A model generated the notes under the pieces. It was not told the DNA's origin and did not search any database. It saw only the letters and a program-made list of their open reading frames with translations. Of a stretch of 64,000 nucleotides of DNA, positions 53,935-62,420 are shown piece after piece. Origin of the DNA: Flavobacterium sp. (lineage in GTDB: Bacteria > Bacteroidota > Bacteroidia > Flavobacteriales > Flavobacteriaceae); NCBI RefSeq assembly GCF_017744675.1, contig NZ_JAGIAV010000004.1, forward strand, positions 420,567 through 484,566, in the 5' to 3' direction. Each line of letters starts with the position of its first letter. Positions within the stretch are counted from its first letter, which is position 1. The translations under genes and the position numbers were made by a program.

Positions 53935-53949
53935 AGGCATGCTAATTGG
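53935..53949 (+). promoter_or_regulatory. Sigma-54-type promoter of a short transcript
   Basis: AGGCAT-N5-TTGG. With its preceding AATTAAGGCA it matches the 32600 site over the pattern AATTAAGGCA-N10-GGCATG-N4-TTGG. The start would be near 53961. The terminator at 54052-54097 would limit the transcript to about 140 nt. Confidence 0.45.
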
Positions 53950-53960
53950 CAATAGTATTT

Positions 53961-54097
53961 TCATCTAAATAATAATTTAAAAATCCTGAACATTATGAGA
54001 CCATCAGCAATTCCGTTTTCGGGTCGAGACCCCGCCTTTTGGATAAAAGAAAAAAACAGCTTCTGCTTTAAAAAGCAAAAAATTTAAGGCTGTTTTT
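53961..54097 (+). ncRNA. Candidate small RNA or short mRNA with 30-codon frame
   Basis: Between a sigma-54-type promoter and a hairpin terminator lies a transcript of about 140 nt. It contains one short frame from an ATG at 53995 to a TAA at 54087 (30 residues starting MRPSAIPFSGRDPAFWIKEK). Its last third overlaps the terminator, so the frame may be fortuitous, or a remnant of a longer gene. A GC-rich island CGGGTCGAGACCCCG at 54020-54034 stands out against the AT-rich surroundings and can form its own hairpin. Confidence 0.4.
54052..54097 (+). terminator. Hairpin terminator of the short transcript
   Basis: AAAAACAGC (54052-54060) pairs with GCTGTTTTT (54089-54097), with an inner GCTTT/AAAGC hairpin at 54065-54076. 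Confidence 0.6.
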
Positions 54098-54140
54098 CAC
54101 TTCTTAATCTAGGTTAATCGATCGAGATTTATTTCTGTAA

Positions 54141-54148
54141 TAAGTTTG
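54141..54148 (+). promoter_or_regulatory. -7 element candidate of the esterase/haloperoxidase gene
   Basis: TAAGTTTG fits TAnnTTTG; the leader to the ATG at 54262 would be about 108 nt. No -33 TTG is seen at the right distance. Confidence 0.4.
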
Positions 54149-54261
54149 CATCAGAAACCTAATAACAATACAAATAAAACAATCTATTTGTTAAAAAATT
54201 AAATACAATCACAAGTTATTCAAATATTTTAAAATAAAATTAATCCTAAAATCAAAAAATC

Positions 54262-55077
54262 ATGAGCACATTTACAGTAAAAGACGGAACACAGATTTAT
54301 TACAAAGACTGGGGAACAGGACAGCCAATTGTTTTTCACCACGGATGGCCTTTATCAAGCGATGATTGGGACGCACAAATGATGTTTTTCCTTCATAAAG
54401 GTTATAGAGTTATTGCACACGATCGCCGCGGACATGGGCGTTCTAGCCAAGCTTCTGAAGGAAACAACATGGAAACTTATGCATCTGATATCGCTGAATT
54501 GACTGAATTTTTAGACTTAAAAAATGCTATTCACGTTGGACACTCAACTGGAGGCGGTGAAGTAATTCGCTACGCAGCAAAATACGGAAAAGGACGTGTA
54601 GCAAAAGCAGTAATCATTAGTGCTGTTACACCAATAATGATTCAAAACGAATCTAATCCAGAAGGAGTTCCATTGTCAGTTTTTGACGAAATCAGACAAG
54701 GAACAGCATTTAACAGAGCACAATATTTCTACGATTTCCCTATCCCATTCTACGGATGGAACCGCGAAGGACAAACTGTTCAAGAAGGAATTAAACATAA
54801 TTGGTGGCGTCAAGGAATGATGGGTTCTGTTTTGTCTCATCATGATGGAATTAAAGCATTCTCAGAGTCTGATTTCACTGAAGATTTAAAAAGCTTAGAC
54901 ATTCCAGTTTTAGTATTGCACGGAGAAGACGACCAAATCGTTCCTTATGCTCAAGCTCCTAGAGCAGCAAAATTGTTGAAAAACGGAAAATTAATTTCTT
55001 ACCCAGGTTTTCCTCACGGTATGCCAACTACAGAGGCAGATACAATCAACAACGATATTTTAGATTTCATAAAATAA
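54262..55077 (+). CDS. Alpha/beta hydrolase, non-heme haloperoxidase/arylesterase type
   Basis: A 271-residue hydrolase with all marks of cofactor-free haloperoxidases: VFHHGWPLSSDDWDAQMMFF, HDRRGHGRSSQ, nucleophile Ser95 in VGHSTGGGEVIRYAAKYG, acid in LHGEDDQIVPY and base His in YPGFPHGMPTTEADTIN. These enzymes are esterases with promiscuous perhydrolase activity. It is cytoplasmic (no signal peptide). It starts the cluster running to DoxX. Confidence 0.92.
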   Translation: MSTFTVKDGTQIYYKDWGTGQPIVFHHGWPLSSDDWDAQMMFFLHKGYRVIAHDRRGHGRSSQASEGNNMETYASDIAELTEFLDLKNAIHVGHSTGGGEVIRYAAKYGKGRVAKAVIISAVTPIMIQNESNPEGVPLSVFDEIRQGTAFNRAQYFYDFPIPFYGWNREGQTVQEGIKHNWWRQGMMGSVLSHHDGIKAFSESDFTEDLKSLDIPVLVLHGEDDQIVPYAQAPRAAKLLKNGKLISYPGFPHGMPTTEADTINNDILDFIK

Positions 55078-55131
55078 TCCATAATCACTACCTGTAAAGA
55101 TTCATTTACAGGTAGTTTAATCTTCTCAATT

Positions 55132-55449
55132 ATGAGTTTTTTCCAACAACCCTCTTTTGATACCGTTACCGAAGCTTTGCAATGGCTAAGTACACAAGGT
55201 TTTACAGAAAACTTTAATCTTGACAGCAATTGCATTCGATACAACAATAATACACAGAGCATGTCACCAGAAGAATTCAAAATTGAATATTTATTCCGTT
55301 TTGAAGGAGACACCGATCCTGGAGATGAAGACATTGTGTATGGGATTAAATCTGAAATATACAATATCAAAGGTGTTTTAACGAGTGCTTTTGGAATCTA
55401 TGCCGATTCAATTTCTGCCGAAATGATCAAGAAATTGTCTACACATTAA
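55132..55449 (+). CDS. Small conserved-looking hypothetical protein
   Basis: A 105-residue protein starting MSFFQQPSFDTVTEALQWLS. It has a short helical N-terminus, the strand NFNLDSNCIRYNN, and FKIEYLFRFEGDTDPGDEDIVYGI near the middle. Proteins of this size and pattern occur widely in Bacteroidota and are sometimes labelled phosphoribosylpyrophosphate synthetase; nothing in the sequence supports that enzyme. It lies 54 bp after the esterase gene. The function is unknown. Confidence 0.75.
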   Translation: MSFFQQPSFDTVTEALQWLSTQGFTENFNLDSNCIRYNNNTQSMSPEEFKIEYLFRFEGDTDPGDEDIVYGIKSEIYNIKGVLTSAFGIYADSISAEMIKKLSTH

Positions 55450-55533
55450 TTCTAAAAAAAATCACGATATATCGCTAATAATCATTCGATTCCATTAGCC
55501 TAACCAATAAAAAATCTTAAAAACAAAATAACT

Positions 55534-56166
55534 ATGAAACCATCAGTTAACTTATTATCACCAGACAATCACGCTTTAGTCCTAATCGATTTTGAAGGAC
55601 AAATGGCTTTTGCAACACACAATATTCCGGTAAGCGAATTGCGTACTAATGTAGCAATTGTGGCTGGTGCATCAAAAATTTTTAATGTAGCAACAGTAGT
55701 AACTACAGTTGCAGAAGAAAGCTTCTCTGGGCCTGTTTTTCCTGAAGTCGAAGAATTTTATCCAATTGCAACTTCTGGATACATTGACAGAACAACAATG
55801 AATACTTGGGAAGACGAAAACGCTTACAAAGCTATTGTAGCAAAAAACAAAAAGAAATTAGTTCTTGCTGGGCTTTGGACAGGCGTTTGCATTGTAGGAC
55901 CTGCTTTATCAGCAATCGAAGAAGGTTACGAAGTGTATGTTATTACCGATGCCTGTGGTGATGTTACTGCCGAAGCTCACGAGCGTTCTGTACAAAGAAT
56001 GATTCAAGCTGGAGTAATTCCGATTACTTCTATCCAATATTTATTAGAGCTTCAAAGAGACTGGGCACGCGAAGCAACTTACGGTCCTGTTACTTCTTTA
56101 ATGAAAAAATATGGCGGTTCTTACGGAATTGGTATTCACTATGCTCATAACATGTTGAAACACTAA
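55534..56166 (+). CDS. YcaC-like isochorismatase-family cysteine hydrolase
   Basis: A 210-residue enzyme. The catalytic triad positions are Asp19 (ALVLIDFEGQMAF), Arg86 where other members have Lys (GYIDRTTMNTWED) and Cys119 (LAGLWTGVCIVGPALSA). The C-terminal part (ITDACGDVTAEAHERSVQRMIQAGVIPITSIQYLLELQRDWAR) is that of the YcaC subgroup, whose natural substrate is not known. The downstream porin and amidohydrolase suggest an amide-degrading pathway. Confidence 0.9.
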   Translation: MKPSVNLLSPDNHALVLIDFEGQMAFATHNIPVSELRTNVAIVAGASKIFNVATVVTTVAEESFSGPVFPEVEEFYPIATSGYIDRTTMNTWEDENAYKAIVAKNKKKLVLAGLWTGVCIVGPALSAIEEGYEVYVITDACGDVTAEAHERSVQRMIQAGVIPITSIQYLLELQRDWAREATYGPVTSLMKKYGGSYGIGIHYAHNMLKH

Positions 56167-56207
56167 TCGCACTAATTCATTTTATTATAAATCTCTTACG
56201 CTTCATT

Positions 56208-57602
56208 ATGTTGGAATCATCAAAATCCATAGTATCCAAAATCCTTTTCATAGCTATTGTTTCTTTTCTTTTAATGGGAAACACAGCATCAGCTCAAAGT
56301 TTTAAGCTGTTGCGTTATGATGAAAATTATGAATTCTTAAAAGATTCAAATAGAAACTTTTACGAACGATTAAAATTCATTCCGTTAAACAAAGAAAAAG
56401 ACATTTATATGTCAATTGGCGGTGAAGCCCGATATGAATACGTTGATTTCAACAATGAAGACTGGGGAAGATTCAATATTGGACACAACAATTTCTTACT
56501 GCAGCGCTACGATCTTCATGCCGATGTGCATTTAGGAAAACGCGTTAGAATATTTGCCCAATTGAGAAGCGCCCTAGAAGATGGCCGTGCAAACGGAGCT
56601 CGCGGTATAGATGAAGACCAGCTGAATGTGCAGAATCTTTTTGTAGATGTAAATGTCTGGCAGCAAAAAGACAAAAAAATAACCATTCGCGCCGGAAGAC
56701 AAGAATTGGATTATGGTTCTGGAAGGTTAATCTCTGTTAGAGAAGGTCCAAATGCAAGACTTTATTTTACAGGAGGAAAACTGATGTATACTTCGTCAAG
56801 AGTTTCAATAGATGCATTTGCTATGATGGCAGACACGGTTCACACGGGAGTTTTTGATAATAAAATGTCCAAACAGCTTAATCTTTGGGGAGCATATTCT
56901 AAAATAATTTTCCCAAAAGCAGGAAATCTCGATCTGTATTATCTCGGGTTCAGAAGAGATGAGTCTGTTTTTGAAGAAGGAATTGCTCCTGAAAGAAGGC
57001 ATACCATAGGATCTAGATTATGGAAATACGGCGGCGGTTTTATTTACAATCTCGAAGCGGCTTATCAATTCGGAACTTTTGGTTCTGGAAATATCAATGC
57101 CTGGACTGGATCTGTTGATATTGGATATATGTTTGAAAACGTAAAATTTAAGCCCACCATCAATCTTAGAAACGATTACATCTCAGGAGATCAAAATCAA
57201 GGCAACGGAGATCTTCAGACCTTTAATCCGCTATATCCAAAAGGAGGCTATTTTGGTTTTAGTCCGCAAGTGGGACCGGTAAACCTTATCGATATTCATC
57301 CTTATGCAACGTTGGACTTACTTTCGAATTTAAAGATGCAGGTCGATGTGGTTTTAAACTGGAGATATTCAACACAAGACGGAGTTTACAGACCAAGCGG
57401 AATCCTCAACCTTCGCGGAAGCGATTCTGACGAAAGATATATTGGAACGGCCTATCTCGCCAATTTTACCTATAACGTAAACAAATATATTTCGGTTGTC
57501 AGCGGTATTCAGTATTTCAAAACAGGTGCTTTTATCAATGACGTGATTCCGAACTCAAAAGACGGAGTTTTCTTTAACGCTCGTCTTGGATTTAAATTTT
57601 AA
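56208..57602 (+). CDS. Alginate-export-family outer-membrane porin
   Basis: A 464-residue barrel with signal peptide (ILFIAIVSFLLMGNTASAQ). Features of the alginate_exp family are SIGGEARYEYVDFNNEDWG near the N-terminus, LLQRYDLHADVHLGKRVRIFAQLRSALEDGR, VQNLFVDVNVW, ITIRAGRQELDYGSGRLISVREGPNARLYFTGGK, and a terminal strand FFNARLGFKF. In this family some members export alginate and others serve as uptake porins. Here it is surrounded by catabolic hydrolases, which favours uptake or release of a small molecule. Confidence 0.88.
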   Translation: MLESSKSIVSKILFIAIVSFLLMGNTASAQSFKLLRYDENYEFLKDSNRNFYERLKFIPLNKEKDIYMSIGGEARYEYVDFNNEDWGRFNIGHNNFLLQRYDLHADVHLGKRVRIFAQLRSALEDGRANGARGIDEDQLNVQNLFVDVNVWQQKDKKITIRAGRQELDYGSGRLISVREGPNARLYFTGGKLMYTSSRVSIDAFAMMADTVHTGVFDNKMSKQLNLWGAYSKIIFPKAGNLDLYYLGFRRDESVFEEGIAPERRHTIGSRLWKYGGGFIYNLEAAYQFGTFGSGNINAWTGSVDIGYMFENVKFKPTINLRNDYISGDQNQGNGDLQTFNPLYPKGGYFGFSPQVGPVNLIDIHPYATLDLLSNLKMQVDVVLNWRYSTQDGVYRPSGILNLRGSDSDERYIGTAYLANFTYNVNKYISVVSGIQYFKTGAFINDVIPNSKDGVFFNARLGFKF

Positions 57603-57643
57603 TGGCAAAAATATACTGACGCTAAATTAGAACGCGGATTACG

Positions 57644-57740
57644 CGGATTTGCTATCGCAAAGACGCTGATAAAAACGGATTTATTAAATATAATCATAAA
57701 AAAATCTGTGTAAATCCGCGTCTTTGCGATAGCAAATCCG
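57644..57740. repeat. 23-bp perfect inverted repeat
   Basis: A 23-bp arm at 57644-57666 (starting CGGATTTGCTATCGC) is repeated inversely at 57718-57740 with a 51-bp loop. It lies between the porin and M17-like genes and probably forms a large stem-loop in the mRNA. Similar CGCGGATT elements are dispersed in flavobacteria. Confidence 0.8.
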
Positions 57741-57800
57741 TTATATCCGCGTCAAAACTTATACACTTGAAAAATAAAAAACAACACTAAACCCTTAACC

Positions 57801-58535
57801 ATGAAAACAAACACTTCAGCATACAGATTTAGATTTTCGCATCTGTTTCTTTTAATTATAACATTTGCAGGCGCTCTTAGTAACAATGCTTTTGCCCAAA
57901 CAGCTTCAATCGGTTCTACTACAACTTGGGGGAAAGTAGACGGAATTGCAGTAAACGGATTGGTTCAGGGACCATCTGCAGCAGAAGCTGATTTACAAGT
58001 TGCCTGCGTTTTTGAATACACAGAGGGTGATATTTTCAATCCTCCTGCCCTTCCTGCCAACTTAAACGGAATGATACACTTAGACGACGCATTAAAAGGT
58101 ATTATTACCGAATTACGAAAAAGCGGTAAATTTACGGGGCATTCGCTTGAAACTTTATTGATTACGCCTCCAAAAGGCACTTTAGCAGCTAAACAATTAT
58201 TATTAATCGGATTGGGAGACCGCAACAAATTTACACCCGATTTAATGATTAGTGTTGGAGGCACTGCCATGCGCGAAGCTTTACGTTTAGGAGTTTCTAA
58301 TTATTCTTTTGCAAGTGATATTAAAGATGCCGGGATTGATTCTCCAACCGCTCTTGTAGCCGAAAATGTAGTTTTAGGTTCTTTTGAAGCGTATAGAACT
58401 CAGACGTATTTGAAAGACAAAAAATTAGCAGAATACAAACCTTTAAACAAAATAATCTTATTGGCTGGCCCTGCTTTTTATACAGTTGCAGGAGAGGGAA
58501 TAAAAAGCGCCATTGCAAAGTTGAACGCTAAATAA
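57801..58535 (+). CDS. Secreted free-standing M17 leucyl aminopeptidase N-terminal domain protein
   Basis: A 244-residue protein with a signal peptide (HLFLLIITFAGALSNNAFAQ). The mature part matches the regulatory N-domain of M17 aminopeptidases: VAVNGLVQGPSAAEADLQVACVFEY-type strands, GMIHLDDALKGIITELRKSGKFTGHSLETLLITPP, AAKQLLLIGLGDRNKFTPDLMISVGGTAMREALRLGV. The metal-binding catalytic domain of M17 is absent; the protein simply ends. It may therefore bind a ligand, as the macro-domain-like fold does. It lies 8 bp upstream of the amidohydrolase gene. Confidence 0.82.
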   Translation: MKTNTSAYRFRFSHLFLLIITFAGALSNNAFAQTASIGSTTTWGKVDGIAVNGLVQGPSAAEADLQVACVFEYTEGDIFNPPALPANLNGMIHLDDALKGIITELRKSGKFTGHSLETLLITPPKGTLAAKQLLLIGLGDRNKFTPDLMISVGGTAMREALRLGVSNYSFASDIKDAGIDSPTALVAENVVLGSFEAYRTQTYLKDKKLAEYKPLNKIILLAGPAFYTVAGEGIKSAIAKLNAK

Positions 58536-58543
58536 TCGAAATT

Positions 58544-60430
58544 ATGAAAGCAGATTTAATTTTATTCAACGGAAAAATTTATAGTTTCAACGCTGAGACT
58601 CCAAATGTAACAGCCGTTGCCATCAAAGACGGAAAATTTATTGCTGTTGGAAACGATAGCGACATCATGGCTTTTGCATCTGAAGAAACCAAAATAATTG
58701 ATCTTCAGAACAAAAGAGTCGTTCCTGGAATCAACGATTCGCACATTCACCTTATTCGAGGCGGATTAAACTATAATTTAGAATTGCGTTGGGATGGCGT
58801 TCCTTCTTTGGCAGACGCGCTTCGAATGCTGAAAGAACAAGTAGATCGCACTCCAAATCCGCAATGGGTTCGTGTGGTTGGCGGTTGGTCTGAGTTTCAG
58901 TTTGCAGAACGCAGAATGCCGACTTTAGAGGAAATCAATGCGATTGCACCCGATACTCCAGTTTTTATTCTGCATTTATACGACAGAGCGATTATGAACA
59001 GAGCGGCTTTGAGAGCAGTTGGTTATAATAAAAATACGCCTGCCCCTCCGGGAGGACATATCGAACGCGATTCAAACGGAGAGCCTACGGGACTTATTAT
59101 TGCGACTCCAAATGCTATGATTTTATATTCGACTTTGGCAAAAGGTCCAACGCTTTCGTACGAGCACCAGATTAATTCTACTCGTCATTTTATGAAAGAA
59201 TTGAACCGTTTCGGAATCACAAGCGTGATTGATGCAGGAGGCGGATTTCAGAACTTTCCAGACGATTATAAAGTGGTGAATGAATTGAACGAAAAGAAAC
59301 AATTGACGGTAAGAATTGCCTACAATCTTTTCACTCAAAAACCAAAACACGAATTTGAAGATTTCTCCGATTGGATCGATACCGTAAAATTATATCAAGG
59401 AAACGATATGTACCGTCACAACGGAGCTGGTGAAATGTTAGTTTTTTCTGCTGCTGATTTCGAAGATTTCCTTCAGCCAAGACCAGATCTTCCAGAAAAT
59501 ATGGAAGCCGATCTAGAAAAAGTTGTTCGTCTTTTGGTAGAAAATCGTTGGCCTTTCAGATTGCATGCCACTTATAACGAAAGCATTACAAGATTTTTGA
59601 ATGTCTTCGAAAAAATCAATCAAGATGTTCCTTTCAACGGACTTCCTTGGATTTTTGATCACGCCGAAACTATTGATGAAAGAAACATCGAACGTGTAAA
59701 AGCTTTAGGCGGCGGAATCGCAGTTCAAAGCAGAATGGCGTATCAAGGAGAATATTTCACCGATCGTTACGGAGCAAAAGCAGCTGAAAACACGCCGCCA
59801 ATCAAAAAAATGATTGAAATGGAAGTTCCTGTTGGCGCAGGTTCAGACGCGACACGTGTGAGCAGTTATAATCCGTGGGTTTCTATGTATTGGATGACCG
59901 TTGGAAAAACTGTTGGAGGATTGCAATTGTACAACGAAACGAGATTGAACAGACAAACGGCTTTAGAATTGTATACTAGAGGAAGCGCTTGGTTTTCGCA
60001 GGAACAAACTAAAAAAGGAGATATTAAAGTGGGAATGTTCGCCGATTTAGCGGTTTTAGATCGCGATTATTTCACCATTGACGACGAAGACATCAAAAAA
60101 ATCGAAGCTGATTTGACTATCGTAGACGGAAAAATTGTGTATGCTAACGGAGATTTTTCTTCGTTTTCACCGCCTCACATTCCGATCTTGCCAGACTGGT
60201 CGCCAACGAATATTTACAACGGATATCCAGTAAGAAGCAGTTTCCAAAATGCTATTGAAAAAAACGCAAAAGCAGATGCAAAACCAAAACTGACTTCACA
60301 GATTCATAGCTGCAGCGGAAGTTGCGATGTTCACTTGCACAATCACGATGCTGCAAGAATGAGCAATGTTCCTGTAAACAATTACAATGCATTCTGGGGC
60401 GCTTTAGGCTGTTCTTGCTTTGCTTTCTAA
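58544..60430 (+). CDS. YtcJ-like amidohydrolase (Amidohydro_3) with Cys-rich C-terminal tail
   Basis: A 628-residue amidohydrolase. Metal ligands H67/H69 are in GINDSHIHLIRGG; further ligands are likely in FRLHATYNES, IFDHAETID and GSDATRVSSYNPW. The composite beta-sandwich wraps both ends (MKADLILFNGKIYSFNAET; VGMFADLAVLDRDYFT). Relatives include N-substituted formamide deformylase and aryldialkylphosphatase-like enzymes. Beyond the usual end, about 75 residues follow with two Cys-rich clusters (SCSGSCDVHLHNH and GALGCSCFAF), which look metal-binding. No signal peptide. Confidence 0.88.
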   Translation: MKADLILFNGKIYSFNAETPNVTAVAIKDGKFIAVGNDSDIMAFASEETKIIDLQNKRVVPGINDSHIHLIRGGLNYNLELRWDGVPSLADALRMLKEQVDRTPNPQWVRVVGGWSEFQFAERRMPTLEEINAIAPDTPVFILHLYDRAIMNRAALRAVGYNKNTPAPPGGHIERDSNGEPTGLIIATPNAMILYSTLAKGPTLSYEHQINSTRHFMKELNRFGITSVIDAGGGFQNFPDDYKVVNELNEKKQLTVRIAYNLFTQKPKHEFEDFSDWIDTVKLYQGNDMYRHNGAGEMLVFSAADFEDFLQPRPDLPENMEADLEKVVRLLVENRWPFRLHATYNESITRFLNVFEKINQDVPFNGLPWIFDHAETIDERNIERVKALGGGIAVQSRMAYQGEYFTDRYGAKAAENTPPIKKMIEMEVPVGAGSDATRVSSYNPWVSMYWMTVGKTVGGLQLYNETRLNRQTALELYTRGSAWFSQEQTKKGDIKVGMFADLAVLDRDYFTIDDEDIKKIEADLTIVDGKIVYANGDFSSFSPPHIPILPDWSPTNIYNGYPVRSSFQNAIEKNAKADAKPKLTSQIHSCSGSCDVHLHNHDAARMSNVPVNNYNAFWGALGCSCFAF

Positions 60431-60441
60431 ATTTTAAAGAA

Positions 60442-60876
60442 ATGATTGAAATTATCAAACAAATATTGCATTCCGATTTAGGAACATCATTCAACAATGG
60501 AGCGCTTCTAGCGTTTAGAGTTCTCCTTGCCATAGAACTTTTCAGAGTTCACGGAATGAAAAAATTTAGAGTCGAAAACGGACAAAAAGAACACGTTCCA
60601 AATCCGTTGCATTTGCCTGAGAAATTGAACGGAATAGTAGCCACTTTTTCAGATACCATAATTCCGTTTTTTATCATTTTCGGACTCGGAACTAGACTTG
60701 CCGTTCTTCCCACAATTGGCGTAACTGCAATTGGCTATTTTGTAGTTCACAAAAACGATTCCTTAGAAGTGCGCGACGTTCCGTACATGTACACCTTATC
60801 GCTCCTATTGCTTCTTGCCCTTGGTGCAGGAACGTATTCACTAGACAATTATTTACTAACCTTATTAAACAATTAA
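60442..60876 (+). CDS. DoxX-family membrane protein
   Basis: A 144-residue protein with four helices; GALLAFRVLLAIELFRVHGMKKF resembles the first DoxX helix, and FSDTIIPFFIIFGLGTRLAVLPTIGVTAIGYFVVH the next ones. The open frame extends upstream to 60322, inside the amidohydrolase gene, but the true start is the ATG at 60442, 12 nt after that gene's stop. DoxX proteins associate with redox enzymes or oxidoreductase complexes. It ends the cluster. Confidence 0.82.
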   Translation: MIEIIKQILHSDLGTSFNNGALLAFRVLLAIELFRVHGMKKFRVENGQKEHVPNPLHLPEKLNGIVATFSDTIIPFFIIFGLGTRLAVLPTIGVTAIGYFVVHKNDSLEVRDVPYMYTLSLLLLLALGAGTYSLDNYLLTLLNN

Positions 60877-61108
60877 TTTAAACACATAGAAACATAGCTT
60901 TTGAAGACAAACAAAAGGCGTTTCACTACAGGTCAACTTTGTCAAAGTTTAAAACTTTGACAAAGTTCTCGCAAAGAATAACACAAAGGACTATGTTTTA
61001 GAAACTAGTTTCTTTCTGTACTCTTTTACGAATAAAAGAAAACCTATGTCTCGATGTTTAAAAAAACACAATTAACATAAAACATTATTCATCAAACCCA
61101 ATTCAAAA
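60877..61108. other. Intergenic region with dispersed repeats
   Basis: The region holds ACATAGAAACATAG (near 60882, also at 27605 and in 32329-32348) and an inverted repeat AACTTTGTCAAAGTTT/AAAACTTTGACAAAGTT (about 60935-60967). No promoter for dps was recognised and no gene is visible. Confidence 0.45.
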
Positions 61109-61582
61109 ATGAAAACAAACATCGGAATTAAACAAGAAAACATCTCAAAAGTGGTAGAGGTTTTAACTAAAGTTCTTGCGGACGAATTTGTACTTTATAC
61201 CAAAACAAAAAGAGCGCACTGGAACGTTGAAGGTCCAGACTTTTACAACAAACATATCTTTTTCGAACAGCAATATGATGCCATTGACGAGATCGTAGAT
61301 ACGGTTGCTGAAAGAATTAGAGCTCTAGGGCACTATACTCCAGCGACACTAAAAGATTTTCTAGCGTTGACACACTTAACAGAAGAATTAAAAGAAAATA
61401 ACGACAGCACTGGTTTTATCAAAGAATTGCTTTTAGATCACGAAAGCATCATTATTTACTTGCGCGAAAACATTAATCTTATTGCTAATGATTGGCAAGA
61501 TGCAGGAACAAGCGATTTTATTACAGGTCTTGTAGAAAACCATGAAAAAATGGCGTGGATGCTTCGCGCACATTTAAAATAA
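61109..61582 (+). CDS. dps: Dps-family DNA-binding ferritin-like protein
   Basis: A 157-residue Dps protein. The ferroxidase ligands form the canonical pattern: H37 (RAHWNVEGPDF), H49 (NKHIFFEQQYD), D64 and E68 (EIVDTVAERIRALG). Family members assemble into dodecamers that oxidise and store iron and protect DNA in starvation and peroxide stress. The N-terminus is short and only moderately basic, so DNA binding is uncertain. It is followed 8 nt later by the DUF1275 gene. Confidence 0.95.
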   Translation: MKTNIGIKQENISKVVEVLTKVLADEFVLYTKTKRAHWNVEGPDFYNKHIFFEQQYDAIDEIVDTVAERIRALGHYTPATLKDFLALTHLTEELKENNDSTGFIKELLLDHESIIIYLRENINLIANDWQDAGTSDFITGLVENHEKMAWMLRAHLK

Positions 61583-61590
61583 AACAAATT

Positions 61591-62259
61591 ATGGAAATTC
61601 AACAAAAAAATATTTGGTACGTAACCCTGCTTCTAACCATGATAGCAGGGTATTGCGATACCGTAACCTTTGTCGCTGCCGATTCGATATTTTCGGCGCA
61701 CGTAACGGGTAACTTTATTGTTTTTGCTTATCAGATTGTAAAAGGTTCAGACCTTCATGCGTGGGTGAAACTGCTTACCTTCCCTATTTTTATTATTGCC
61801 GTAATTACGGGAGGAAGAATTGCTTTAAAAGCCACTAATCGTTATACTATTTTATTTTGGGAAGGCTTAATTTTACTTTTAAGCGGCATTGCATCGTATG
61901 TTTTTGGCTATCTGCAAAACTTTGAAGAATGGACTATGTATACAATTGCAATGACAACCGTTTTTGCAATGGGACTTCAAAATGCTTTTGGAAAGCTTTA
62001 CGCGAAAGAAACGCACGGTCCAACTACCATGATGACAGGAAATGTAACGCAGGCTTCTCTTGACTTGGGAAATTTATTAAAAAACGGATTTAAAGATGCC
62101 GAAGTATTTTTAAGTTTTAAAAAACAGCTGGTTACCTTAATCGGATTCCTTGCGGGATGTTTTCTAGGAGCCGTTGCAGGAAAATTTTTCGGACTAGGAA
62201 CATTAATTCTGCCAGGAGCAGCAATGATTATTTGCTACTTATATCACCGAGATAGTTAA
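61591..62259 (+). CDS. YoaK/DUF1275 family membrane protein
   Basis: A 222-residue protein with six helices. The DUF1275 signatures are GYCDTVTFVAADSIFSAHVTGNFIVFA in the first segment and TMMTGNVTQASLDLGNLL later. The frame extends upstream to 61555, overlapping dps, but the start is the ATG at 61591. The function of the family is unknown. It is probably co-transcribed with dps. Confidence 0.88.
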   Translation: MEIQQKNIWYVTLLLTMIAGYCDTVTFVAADSIFSAHVTGNFIVFAYQIVKGSDLHAWVKLLTFPIFIIAVITGGRIALKATNRYTILFWEGLILLLSGIASYVFGYLQNFEEWTMYTIAMTTVFAMGLQNAFGKLYAKETHGPTTMMTGNVTQASLDLGNLLKNGFKDAEVFLSFKKQLVTLIGFLAGCFLGAVAGKFFGLGTLILPGAAMIICYLYHRDS

Positions 62260-62420
62260 GCAAAACGCCTACTTTCAGATTGCAGATTTCTGATAATATA
62301 CTATCTTTAAAAAATGATTTTAGCCTTCTTTTCTCCAAAAGAAAGCTTAAAATCCGTCAAAAAGAAATTTCTAAAAAACTCCAAATTCTTGGCCATTCTT
62401 GAAATTATACAAATGATGTA

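Noticed and set aside
54020..54034. CGGGTCGAGACCCCG as a tRNA T-arm and integration scar
   Set aside because: No acceptor stem, anticodon arm or other tRNA part can be assembled around it.
55132..55449. Phosphoribosylpyrophosphate synthetase
   Set aside because: The name is sometimes attached to proteins of this size, but no PRPP-synthetase motif is present.
60322..60441. Upstream extension of the DoxX frame
   Set aside because: It overlaps the amidohydrolase gene and encodes a Cys-rich stretch not typical of DoxX.
61555..61590. Upstream extension of the DUF1275 frame
   Set aside because: It overlaps dps; the conserved protein begins at the ATG at 61591.
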